A stretch of DNA of 64,000 nt from Zavarzinia marina (GTDB lineage Bacteria > Pseudomonadota > Alphaproteobacteria > Zavarziniales > Zavarziniaceae): assembly GCF_021568905.1 (NCBI RefSeq), contig NZ_JAKGSB010000003.1:372001-436000 (forward strand). Direction: 5' to 3'. Numbering within the stretch: position 1 is the first letter of the stretch; every line of letters begins with the position of its first letter. Below are positions 8,580-16,591 of the stretch, piece after piece. The notes under the pieces were generated by a model that saw nothing but the letters and a program-made list of their open reading frames with translations, was not told where the DNA came from and searched no databases. A program made the position numbers and the translations under genes.

Positions 8580-9383
8580 TCAGAGGTGCTTGGCCAGGAA
8601 CTGGCGGCATCGTTCCGACGCCGGGTCGCGGAAGACCTGCGAGGGCGGGCCCTCCTCCTCGACCTTGCCCTGGTGCAGGAACATGACGGTGGAGGAGACA
8701 TCGCGGGCGAAGGCCATCTCGTGGGTGACCACCAGCATGGTCCGTCCCTCTTCGGCGAGGTCGCGCATGACCTTCAGCACTTCGCCCACCAGTTCGGGAT
8801 CGAGGGCCGAGGTCGGTTCGTCGAACAGCATGACGGCCGGATTCATGGCCAGCGCCCGCGCGATGGCGACGCGCTGCTGCTGGCCGCCGGAGAGATGGGC
8901 GGGGTAATAGCTGCGCCGTTCGGCCAGGCCGACCTTGGCGAGCAGCGCCTCGGCCTCCGCGATCGCCTCCGCCTTCGGCTTCTTCAGGACATGGACCGGG
9001 GCCTCGATCACATTCTGCAGCACGGTCATGTGGGACCAGAGATTGAAGCTCTGGAACACCATGCCGAGCTTGGCGCGGATACGGTCGACCTGACGCAGAT
9101 CGGCGGGGACGGAGCGGCCGTCGCGATCCGGCTTCATGCGGATCAATTCGCCTTCCACGCGAATGTCGCCGGCGTCGGGCGTCTCCAGGAGATTGATGCA
9201 GCGCAGGAAGGTGCTCTTGCCCGAGCCCGATGCCCCGATCAGGGAAATGACGTCGCCCTTGCTGGCGGAGAGCGAGATGCCCTTCAGAACCTCGAGGTTG
9301 CCGAAGCGCTTGTGAATACCGTCGACCTTGAGGGTGGCATCGCCCGCAACGGTCCCGTCATCCGTGATTGTCGCATCATTCAT
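8580..9383 (-). CDS. Polar amino acid ABC transporter ATPase (HisP/GlnQ-like)
   Basis: 267 residues with all ABC ATPase motifs: Walker [11 protein letters not shown]-loop in MVFQSFNLW, signature LSGGQQQR, Walker [13 protein letters not shown] and switch His in VVTHEM. The sequence is typical of importers for basic or polar amino acids. Start ATG 9383 is chosen over an upstream in-frame start (9428), whose extra residues are Arg-rich and non-conserved. It is the first gene of a leftward three-gene operon with both permeases. No periplasmic binding protein is encoded nearby. Confidence 0.92.
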   Translation of the reverse strand: MNDATITDDGTVAGDATLKVDGIHKRFGNLEVLKGISLSASKGDVISLIGASGSGKSTFLRCINLLETPDAGDIRVEGELIRMKPDRDGRSVPADLRQVDRIRAKLGMVFQSFNLWSHMTVLQNVIEAPVHVLKKPKAEAIAEAEALLAKVGLAERRSYYPAHLSGGQQQRVAIARALAMNPAVMLFDEPTSALDPELVGEVLKVMRDLAEEGRTMLVVTHEMAFARDVSSTVMFLHQGKVEEEGPPSQVFRDPASERCRQFLAKHL

Positions 9384-9569
9384 GCGCCGATAGTCCGCCC
9401 CCTCGCAGACGCGGCGCCGCCCCGGCACCCCGTCTCGCCCGTCATTACGGTTTCAAGGCTAAGGCGGTTCGCCGCCGAGCGAAAGCCTTTCGTGTGCACT
9501 GCGGCAAGGCGGGCGCCCGGAAAGGCCCCCGGGAAAGGACTTGGGGCGAACGCCTTTGGGGCGGCACCC

Positions 9570-10013
9570 TCAGGCGATGTCGAAATTGTCGCCCGCGCCC
9601 TGGCCCTCGTTCGAGACCTTGGACAGCGCGTTCATCATGACGGCGCGCAATTCGCTGACGGAATTGGGATTCTCGATGATGCCGATGACCCGGCGGCGCG
9701 ACGAGCGCGACGCGGTGTTCTGGCCCTGCTCGGTCAACATGATCACCGGCGCCCGCGAACCGAGGCGGACCGCCCCGTCGATCACGACCGAGGACGACCA
9801 CCCCTTCAATTCGGCGTCGACGACGATCAGTTCCGGCCAGGTGCTCATGATGTGGCGCAGCCCCGAATAGCCGTCGTGGGCGACGGTCACGGCGAAGCCC
9901 CAGGACGCCAGATGCTCCCGGAGATGGCGGCTGCGCTCGATATTGCTGTCGACCAGCAAGACCTGCGGTCCTGTTTGCGGGCTGCTCGTCAAGGCGTGTC
10001 CCATCATAGCCAC
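9570..10013 (-). CDS. Single-domain response-regulator-like protein with degenerate active site
   Basis: A 147-residue stand-alone receiver domain. The phosphoacceptor Asp is in ELIVVDAELKG and the switch Thr in VIMLTEQG. The N-terminal acidic pair is reduced to one Asp (LLVDSN), and the invariant Lys before Pro is replaced (IIENPNS instead of xxKP). Phosphorylation may therefore be weak or absent, and binding may be phosphate-independent. The start is GTG 10013 with GAGGTG 5 nt upstream; ATGs at 10007 and 10004 are alternatives. It is divergent from the secreted repeat protein and the Cpa/Tad cluster. Confidence 0.75.
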   Translation of the reverse strand: MAMMGHALTSSPQTGPQVLLVDSNIERSRHLREHLASWGFAVTVAHDGYSGLRHIMSTWPELIVVDAELKGWSSSVVIDGAVRLGSRAPVIMLTEQGQNTASRSSRRRVIGIIENPNSVSELRAVMMNALSKVSNEGQGAGDNFDIA

Positions 10014-10622
10014 TCGTTCACCTCGGCTCCCGTGGTTTCGGGAGCATCCCCTTTATTCGGCGGACCATGCCCCCTGCCGCCCGACCGGCGCCGAACCCGG
10101 CGCCCTTCGTGCCGCCGCCGATCCTTCCCCCGAAGACCGGCCCCCAGAGACTGGAGCGCGTCACATCCTTCGATGCCGGAACCTGGGTGTTTTTCGACCC
10201 GGTCGCGTTTCAGCGCCGTCGAACCCGTTCGAAAGCCTCACGCCGTCCCTGGGGCGAGCCTCGATCCGGCGGGCCGAGCCTCGCTCGGGCACCGGCACCC
10301 GTCCTGCATATCCTTGACGCAACTTTGAAGGACCATGGGTCGGGGTCAAGGAACAAAGGCGCCATTTTCCTCCCGTTTTGCGGCGAGCCGTTACATCCGA
10401 TTTGGAGCAATTTCCCTCATTATACCCGGATTGAGGAACAATCATATTCGATGCGGGGACTAATGCTGTGTAAGACGGGAGGGACGATTTCAGTACGGCG
10501 GCTTCTCATTTCCGGTCTCGATTGTCGAGCCTCGGGTCATGGGCCGGGCACCTGAATCGTGGTTTCGATCCGGTATTGGGCAAGGGGCCGTTTCCGGACT
10601 CGTGCACAGGGGCTTGCAAGAA
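10014..10622. other. Long intergenic region before the secreted repeat protein gene
   Basis: About 600 bp between the leftward receiver gene and the rightward repeat-protein gene. It must hold both promoters. An A/T-richer stretch at 10380-10460 is the most likely place for a promoter, but no convincing -35/-10 pair with proper spacing could be fixed. Rightward open frames here are Arg/Pro-rich and look non-coding. Confidence 0.5.
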
Positions 10623-12212
10623 ATGAAGATGAATCCTTCGCCTAAATTGGCTCTCTTCGCGACGACGGCCATGGCCGTACTGTTCGGAACCGCCTTCGCG
10701 ACCGCGCAGGAAAGCTATCCGATCTCCGGCGACCAGTTCGGTTACGGCGAACGCGCCGTCGCCGAAACCAGCTTCAATCTCGAGTTGTTCGGCGGTGGCG
10801 ACGAGAACGGCGGCACCTACGGCGGCGCGCCCACCATCACCATCCCCCTCGGCGACAGCCTGGGGCTGCAGGTGGACGGCGTGGCCGGCTTCGCGGCGGA
10901 CGAGGCGGGCTTTGCCGGCGGCGCGGCCCAACTCTTCTTCCGTGATCCCCAGAGCGGCCTGATCGGCGTCGCCGGCGGCGGCTACTACGTCGAGGGCACG
11001 GCGCAATACGCGGTCGCGGGCATCGCCGAATATTATCTCGACTCGGTCACCCTCGAGGCTCTCGTGGGCTATCAGACGGGCGACGTGATGGACGGCGCCT
11101 ATGGCCGCGCCGGCATCTCGATCTACGCCAACCCGAACCTGCGCATCGGCGGCGGTGTCTCCTATTCCGAGGAGACCGAGATCGGCGGCGACATCCAGCT
11201 CGAGGCCCTGCTCACCGACATTCCGGGCATGGCCCTGTTCGCCACCGGCGTCTTCGACCAGCAGGGCTCCATGGGTTACGGCGGCGTGAAGTTCTACTTC
11301 AACAGCGCCACCAACCTGCTCGCGACCGACCGCACCAAGCAGGCGGGCGGCCCGACCCTGATCGACATGCACCGCAACCTGGGACGTCCCAATTTCTTCA
11401 CCTCGGGCGGTGCCGGCTTCGGTCTGCGCCAGATCAGCCTCGTCGGCAGCGCGCTGAACGGCGGTGACCCGTTCGGTGACATCGATCCCGATCCCGAGAC
11501 CCCCGACGGCGACACGGCGAATTGCGGCGACGGCGCCATCTGCGCGGTCCAGGATCTCGTCGACAATCTGACCGAAGGCACCGTGCTCGAACCGCTGAAC
11601 GATCTGATCGTCGGCCTGCTCGACCCGAACGACGGCGCGCTCTCGGCGCTGACCGGCGCGCTCGAGGATCTGACCTCGTCGGACGACGGTGCGCTCGGCG
11701 CGGTCACCGATCTGGTGAACGCCCTGGTCAATACCCAGGACCAGGCGCTGGAGCCCCTGATCTCGGGCCTGAACGACATCCTGGCCGGTCTCACCGGCGG
11801 GCTGACGGGCGGTCTGTCGAGCAATGCGCTCGGCGACTTCATGGCCGCCGACGGCACGACCGACGAAGGCCTGATCGACGTCGTCCAGGATACGGTCGCC
11901 AACCTGCTGGACGGGACGCCGCTCGAGGGCGTCGGCGATCTGGTCGATGGTCTCGTCGACCCGGATACCGGCGCGCTGGCCGCCCTCACCGGGCAGCTGA
12001 ACGAGCTGACGTCCGAGGACGCGGGCGCCCTCGGTCCGGTGACCGGCCTGGTCGACGCGCTGGTCGATCCCGACGTCGGTGCCCTCGACCCGGTGCTCGA
12101 CGGCGTGAACGACCTGCTCGAAGGCCTCCTCGGCGGACTCGCCGGCGGCCTTTCGGGCGACGGCGCCAGCCTGAGCGGCCTGACCGGCCTGCTCGGCGGC
12201 CTCGGTGCCTGA
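10623..12212 (+). CDS. Secreted barrel-like protein with a duplicated 112-residue Leu/Gly/Asp-rich unit
   Basis: 529 residues, family not recognised. A signal peptide (1-27) ends at an AxA site before QESYP. Residues about 30-265 are Gly/aromatic-rich with alternating strands (GLIGVAGGGYYVEGTAQYAV), resembling a small outer-membrane barrel. The C-terminal half carries two copies of a long unit with period 112: the first starts at residue 309 (VQDLVDNLTEGTVLEPL), the second at 421 (VQDTVANLLDGTPLEGV). Both contain DPxxGAL motifs and end in GGL-rich tails. It lies upstream of the Cpa/Tad genes, so it may be exported by or work with that system (inference). Confidence 0.7.
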   Translation: MKMNPSPKLALFATTAMAVLFGTAFATAQESYPISGDQFGYGERAVAETSFNLELFGGGDENGGTYGGAPTITIPLGDSLGLQVDGVAGFAADEAGFAGGAAQLFFRDPQSGLIGVAGGGYYVEGTAQYAVAGIAEYYLDSVTLEALVGYQTGDVMDGAYGRAGISIYANPNLRIGGGVSYSEETEIGGDIQLEALLTDIPGMALFATGVFDQQGSMGYGGVKFYFNSATNLLATDRTKQAGGPTLIDMHRNLGRPNFFTSGGAGFGLRQISLVGSALNGGDPFGDIDPDPETPDGDTANCGDGAICAVQDLVDNLTEGTVLEPLNDLIVGLLDPNDGALSALTGALEDLTSSDDGALGAVTDLVNALVNTQDQALEPLISGLNDILAGLTGGLTGGLSSNALGDFMAADGTTDEGLIDVVQDTVANLLDGTPLEGVGDLVDGLVDPDTGALAALTGQLNELTSEDAGALGPVTGLVDALVDPDVGALDPVLDGVNDLLEGLLGGLAGGLSGDGASLSGLTGLLGGLGA

Positions 12213-12252
12213 TCCGTTTCGGCCTGATCCGTTTCGGCCTGATCCGGCTCCG
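12208..12252. repeat. 15 bp tandem repeat spanning a stop codon
   Basis: Two exact copies and one degenerate copy of CCTGATCCGTTTCGG start at 12208. The first contains the TGA stop (12210-12212) of the repeat-protein gene, and every later copy carries another TGA in the same frame. It looks like local slippage duplication at the 3' end of the gene. Confidence 0.8.
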
Positions 12253-12332
12253 GAGGGGGCGGCCCGTTTGCAGCGCGGCCGCCTCTCCGCTATGGTCCTT
12301 GGCTCCTGCATCCCTTCGGGAACGGAAGCGAC

Positions 12333-12503
12333 ATGAAACCAATCCTTCGCCGGGCGAACCTGCGCAAGATCGTCGCCATGGCGCTGGTCGTGGGCATGGT
12401 CTCCGCGCTCGGCGCCTGCGGTGCCCGGCTCAAGGGCGGCGCCAGTGGCGGTACCGGCCGCGGCAGCTCGGCCGGCGGCGGCATCTCCATCCCCTTCCCC
12501 TGA
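12333..12503 (+). CDS. Small lipoprotein (56 aa)
   Basis: A short gene. Positively charged residues (RRANLRK) precede a hydrophobic stretch (IVAMALVVGMVSAL) and the lipobox LGAC with lipidation Cys at residue 29. The mature part is only about 28 residues, Gly/Ser-rich, ending GGGISIPFP. A GGAAG ribosome site precedes the ATG. It sits between the repeat protein and cpaB on the same strand. The function is unknown; small lipoproteins in such positions sometimes help secretin assembly (inference). Confidence 0.65.
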   Translation: MKPILRRANLRKIVAMALVVGMVSALGACGARLKGGASGGTGRGSSAGGGISIPFP

Positions 12504-12981
12504 GCGGCGCGCTCCCGAACGGTGGTTCCGGGAGGCGGCGCCGGCGGTCCGGACAGGGCGCTCCGGACAGGGCGTTCCGGACAGGGCGTTCCGGGTTACG
12601 GAACCGTGACCGATTCGGGCCGCGACCGGTTTCAGCGCGGTCTCGCGGCGCGGGTCTCGCGGGCGTCCCGACCCGCTTGCGGTGGCATGGGCAGGCTTCC
12701 TACCGCAATGCGGTAGGTCGGCCCGAATTCTCCACAAACTTACACCTGTTTGGCCGTTATTCGGTTCTGTCTGCGGCCAGTTCGATTATAGTTACCGCGG
12801 TGGATGTGCGGAAGGCGGGGGATCGCGCACCGGGGGGGAATGCCCATGTGCGTCCAGAACGCAAACGAAGCCTTTACCAAATTGCGCCAGATTGGCGTGG
12901 TGTTAACGGTTGAGTCGGTGGCCGGTCCTCGGTCGCGGGTGAGGCCTGGTCTTTGGACAACCTTGTCAGGGGCGCGGTCCG
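12504..12981. other. Intergenic region before cpaB
   Basis: About 480 bp with no convincing gene. It holds a 14 bp tandem repeat at 12549-12590 and a more A/T-rich stretch near 12720-12920 that probably contains the cpaB operon promoter. I searched it for a small Flp pilin (the GATAIEYGLI-type signature) and found none. A possible 49-codon frame from the ATG at 12846 overlaps cpaB and looks non-coding. Confidence 0.5.
12549..12590. repeat. Three tandem 14 bp repeats
   Basis: Three consecutive units, CCGGACAGGGCGCT then CCGGACAGGGCGTT twice, followed by a partial fourth (CCGGG). They lie between the small lipoprotein gene and cpaB. The direct 14 bp period is not an obvious operator and may be slippage-prone DNA. 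Confidence 0.85.
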
Positions 12982-13869
12982 ATGGGGCGATCTAAGTTTC
13001 GGTTGATCTTGGGGGTGGTGCTCGTGGCGATTGCCGTGGGCCTCATCGTCTACGGTATAAACTCCATGCGGCGGCCACCGCCGCCACCGCCGGCCAGCGA
13101 CGGCCGGCCCGTCGCGGCGGCCCCGCGCGAGGATCTGGTGCCCGTCGTCGTCGCGCTGAAGAACATCGGCCGCGGTGCCAAGATCACGGCCGAACAGGTC
13201 ACCACCCTTCGCGTCCAGGGGCCGGCGCCCGTCGGCTCGCTGTCGGAGCCGAAGCTGGCGGTCGACGCGATCGCGCTGACGGCGCTGCCGGCCGGCCAGA
13301 TCCTCCTCCAGAGCACGATCCTCGCCCCCGGCGACGATGCCAAGCCCGGGCTTTCGGTCCTGGTGCCGGAAGGCATGCGGGCGGTGGCGATCCGTGTGAA
13401 CGACGAGGTCGCGGTCGGCAACTTCCTGCGTGCCGACGACATCGTCGACATCCAGCTCGTGCTCGCCAACAACGCCCTCGGCCCGCCCGAGGAGGGCGGC
13501 AACCCGGAACGCCGCGAAAGCCGCGTGGTGCTCCAGGCGCTGAAGGTTCTCTCGGTCGGCGAGGCACTGACCATCGAGAACGATCAGCAGGCCGTGCGCA
13601 TGCAGAACATCACGGTGGCCGTCACCCCGGAACAGGCGCTGGTGCTCGCCGTCGCCAAGCAGTCGGGCAGTTTCTACCTGGCGCTGCGCAATCCGGCCGA
13701 CGAGGAGAAGGACGAGGTCAAGCCGGTTCGCCTGGAAGACCTGCTGGGCGCCGCGCGCCAGCAGCCGGTCTCCGACAGCGGCGAAGCCCTGCCGGCGCCG
13801 GCCGTGGTCGCGCCCCGTCAGGTGGAAGTCATCCTTGGGACCAACACGGGTAAGCAGGCGGTGCCATGA
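12982..13869 (+). CDS. cpaB: Flp pilus assembly protein CpaB (RcpC-type)
   Basis: 295 residues. An N-terminal membrane anchor (LILGVVLVAIAVGLIVYGI, about 8-26) is followed by a Pro-rich linker and an SAF-like domain (LVPVVVALKNIGRGAKITAE, from about 52). A second beta-rich domain contains VPEGMRAVAIRVNDEVAVGN. CpaB is a periplasmic partner of the secretin in Tad secretion systems. It is the first gene of the machinery operon, and its stop overlaps the cpaC start (ATGA at 13866). Confidence 0.92.
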   Translation: MGRSKFRLILGVVLVAIAVGLIVYGINSMRRPPPPPPASDGRPVAAAPREDLVPVVVALKNIGRGAKITAEQVTTLRVQGPAPVGSLSEPKLAVDAIALTALPAGQILLQSTILAPGDDAKPGLSVLVPEGMRAVAIRVNDEVAVGNFLRADDIVDIQLVLANNALGPPEEGGNPERRESRVVLQALKVLSVGEALTIENDQQAVRMQNITVAVTPEQALVLAVAKQSGSFYLALRNPADEEKDEVKPVRLEDLLGAARQQPVSDSGEALPAPAVVAPRQVEVILGTNTGKQAVP

Positions 13870-15308
13870 GTGAGATGAAGATGCTTCGGGTTCCCGAGAA
13901 TCCGGTGGCGCCGCGAGGCCTTGCCGCGATGTCCGCAACGAATCCCCCGTCCGGTCTTCGGCGCCTCGCGCTGTCGGCCGTCGCCGCCACCGCTCTCGCC
14001 CTGGTGGCGCCCTGTGTCGACGGCATCGGCGTCCCTGAGGCCCGGGCGGCGGACTACGTCAACCGGCCGACCCTGGTGATCCAGCCCGGCGTGCAGACGC
14101 CGCTGAGCCTCGGCACCCCGATCGAGCGGGTGGCGATCGGCGATCCGGCCACGGTGACCGGCCGCGTGGTCGGGCCGCAGGACATCCTGCTGCTCGGCCT
14201 GAAGCCGGGCCGCACCAATCTGATCGTCTGGGAAGTGGGCGGCGAGACCGCCTATGTCTACCCGGTGGTGGTGCCGCTGAGCGTGGGCGACCTCGCGCGC
14301 GACCTGCGCGAGGATCCCGAGCTGGGCACCGTGCGGGTCGATACGGCGGGCGGCACGGTCGCGCTCAAGGGTTCGGTCTCGTCGAACGAGGCCCATGCCC
14401 GGGCGCTCCGCCTCGCCGCGCGCTATTTCCCGGACGGTGTGACCGACCAGATCCAGGTCATGCAGCAGCAGATGGTCAGCGTGGAGATCAAGTTCGCCGC
14501 GCTTTCGACCACAACGCTGAAGCGCCTCGGCTTCGATTTCCGCTCGGGCTCTTCCAACAGCTTCGAATTCGCGGTGGCGTCGCCGAGCGGCTCTATCACC
14601 GGCGATCTCAGCGGCGTCTCGCCGGTGGCGGACGCCCTGAACGTGCTGCTGCGCCTGCCGGGGTCCGACCTCTCGGCCGTGCTCGGCGTGCTCTCGGGCG
14701 CCAAGCTCGCGCAGATCCTGGCCGAGCCGACGCTGCTGGTCCGCTCCGGCGAGACCGCGGAATTCATCGTCGGCGGCGAAGTGCCGATCCCGGTGCCGCA
14801 GGACAATTCCGACACGATCACCGTCGACTACAAGGAATTCGGCATCCGCCTCAAGGTCTCGGCCACGGTGCTCAGTTCCAGCCGCATCCTGCTGAACCTG
14901 GCGCCCGAGGTTTCCGAACTCGACTACGGCAACGGCGTGACCATCCAGGGCACGCAGGTTCCGGGCCTCACCCGGCGCGGCGCGTCCTCGACCCTCGAAC
15001 TCGGCGACGGCCAGAGCTTCGTGCTCGCCGGCCTCATGTCGTCGACCTCGGCGGATGCGGACGACGCCATTCCGATCCTCGGCGACCTGCCGGTCATCGG
15101 CGCCTTCTTCCGGCGCCAGCAGACCACGCGCGAGCGTCAGGAACTGATCATCGTGGCGACGCCGCGGCTGGTCTCGCCCATCGATCCGCGCAGCCTGCCG
15201 CCCATGCCCGGCACCGACCTGCAGAACTATGATCCCTCACTCGGCGACATGCTGATGGGCCGCAACCGCCTGCGCGATGTCCTGCCGCAATACGGGCTGA
15301 TGCCATGA
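13866..15308 (+). CDS. cpaC: Secretin CpaC (RcpA-type outer-membrane channel)
   Basis: 480 residues. After a signal-like segment (about 31-57, ending ARAAD) comes the pilus-assembly N-domain (RPTLVIQPGVQTPLSLGTPI), a BON-like middle part (GTVALKGSVSSNEAHARALR), and the secretin domain (about 225-440) with the hallmark FIVGGEVPIPVPQ and a C-terminal LGDLPVIGAFFRR. It would form the multimeric outer-membrane pore. The start overlaps cpaB and the stop overlaps cpaE, both as ATGA. The N-terminus could begin at a later Met (residue 5 or 22). Confidence 0.93.
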   Translation: MSEMKMLRVPENPVAPRGLAAMSATNPPSGLRRLALSAVAATALALVAPCVDGIGVPEARAADYVNRPTLVIQPGVQTPLSLGTPIERVAIGDPATVTGRVVGPQDILLLGLKPGRTNLIVWEVGGETAYVYPVVVPLSVGDLARDLREDPELGTVRVDTAGGTVALKGSVSSNEAHARALRLAARYFPDGVTDQIQVMQQQMVSVEIKFAALSTTTLKRLGFDFRSGSSNSFEFAVASPSGSITGDLSGVSPVADALNVLLRLPGSDLSAVLGVLSGAKLAQILAEPTLLVRSGETAEFIVGGEVPIPVPQDNSDTITVDYKEFGIRLKVSATVLSSSRILLNLAPEVSELDYGNGVTIQGTQVPGLTRRGASSTLELGDGQSFVLAGLMSSTSADADDAIPILGDLPVIGAFFRRQQTTRERQELIIVATPRLVSPIDPRSLPPMPGTDLQNYDPSLGDMLMGRNRLRDVLPQYGLMP

Positions 15309-16576
15309 CTTCGGAACGTCGCGCCATTCTCGTCGTCTCGAGCGACGAAGACTTCGCCGAACGTGTCACCTCGGCACTGTTCTCCCGCTGCAGCGTCGTG
15401 CGCGGCCTGCCGCAGCTCGAAACCCTGCGCGGCCTGATCGAATCGACGGGCGTCGAGGCGATCATCGTCGATCTCGACGACGTCGCCTGGGACGGCCGCA
15501 ACATCACCGAGCTGATCGTCAGCCTGAAGGCGGAACAGCCGACGATCCCGCTCGTGGTCGCCAGCTACAACATCAGCGCCAATGCGCTGATCCCCGCCAT
15601 GCGGGCCGGCGCCAACGACGTCATCGACAAGGATTTCGCCTCCGACGACCTGATCGCCCAGATGGATTGGCTGCTGCAGTCGCGGCCGGCGAAGCGCGGC
15701 GGCCATTCCGCCCGCATCGTCGCCGTGATGGGCCCGAAGCCCGGCGTCGGCTCGACCTCGATCGCGGTCGCCATGGCCGCCGAACTGGCGCGCCGCGCGG
15801 GGCCCAACGAGCGCGTGCTGCTGCTCGATTTCGGCTTTCCGCCGTCCGAGTCGGTGGACCTTCTGGGGATCAAGGCATCCTATTTCATGACCGATGCCCT
15901 GGGTGACATCGGGCGTCTCGATTCGACCCTGATCGAAGGCGCCTTCGCCCAGACCAAGGCGCCGCGCCTGTTCGTCCTGCCGCTCGCGGTCGATGACGAG
16001 AACGCCCAGATCGCGGGCGAGGGGGATCTGTCCCAGCTCGTCGACGTGCTGCGCTCCTATTTCACGGCGATCGTGATCGATGTGAACCGGCCGCTGGCGC
16101 CGCGCGTGGCGGACCGCATCTTCGTCGATGCCAATGCCGCGATCCTCGTCGTCGACCAGTCGATGACCTCGATCCACGGCGCCTCCATGGTGCTCGACCG
16201 CATGCGCCGCTCGATCAACAAGGATCCGGATTTCACCCTGGTGGTGTCGCGCCATGTCGCGCGGATGCCGCCGGCGCCGGAGGAGATCGCGACGGCGCTC
16301 AGGGCCAAGGGGCGGCCCTTCGTCGTGCCCGAGGACCGTCAGTTCATGGACGGCCAGCGCAACCTCGGCACCATGCTGGTGGCGGACGGCAGTTCGGCCG
16401 TCTCGAAGGCCGTGCGCACGGTGGTCGATGCCGTCGTGGCGAGCCAGATGCCGGCATCGGGGGGCAAGGCCCCGGCCGCGCCGGCGGCGCCCTCCCAGGT
16501 CGCGGCGACCCAGTCCCGCATCGCGGCGGGAGGCATTCTCTCGCGGTTCGGCATCGGCCGTTCCGGTTCCCGTTGA
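15305..16576 (+). CDS. cpaE: CpaE/TadZ-type localisation ATPase
   Basis: 423 residues. A receiver-like N-terminal domain (about 1-125, beginning RAILVVSSDEDFAERV) lacks a full phosphorylation site. A MinD/ParA-like domain follows with an atypical P-loop, GPKPGVGSTS, in which the catalytic Lys of the usual GKT/S is replaced by Ser, as known for CpaE/TadZ proteins. These proteins place the secretion complex at the cell pole or at foci. The last 45 residues are Ala/Pro-rich. It is coupled to cpaC by ATGA and lies 15 bp before cpaF. Confidence 0.92.
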   Translation: MTSERRAILVVSSDEDFAERVTSALFSRCSVVRGLPQLETLRGLIESTGVEAIIVDLDDVAWDGRNITELIVSLKAEQPTIPLVVASYNISANALIPAMRAGANDVIDKDFASDDLIAQMDWLLQSRPAKRGGHSARIVAVMGPKPGVGSTSIAVAMAAELARRAGPNERVLLLDFGFPPSESVDLLGIKASYFMTDALGDIGRLDSTLIEGAFAQTKAPRLFVLPLAVDDENAQIAGEGDLSQLVDVLRSYFTAIVIDVNRPLAPRVADRIFVDANAAILVVDQSMTSIHGASMVLDRMRRSINKDPDFTLVVSRHVARMPPAPEEIATALRAKGRPFVVPEDRQFMDGQRNLGTMLVADGSSAVSKAVRTVVDAVVASQMPASGGKAPAAPAAPSQVAATQSRIAAGGILSRFGIGRSGSR

Positions 16577-16591
16577 GGTCAGGAGTAGGCG

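Noticed and set aside
10067-10555. Possible 162-residue rightward gene
   Set aside because: Pro/Arg-rich with no ribosome site or domain; it runs through a region expected to hold promoters.
12549-12590. Tandem repeats considered as a CRISPR array
   Set aside because: The 14 bp units are contiguous with no spacers, and no cas genes are present.
10506-12737. 743-codon leftward frame over the secreted repeat protein
   Set aside because: The rightward frame has a signal peptide, ordered repeats and a sensible start; the leftward frame only mirrors its periodicity.
12846-12995. Possible small gene (49 codons) before cpaB, considered as a pilin
   Set aside because: It has no hydrophobic pilin helix or cleavage motif and overlaps the cpaB start.
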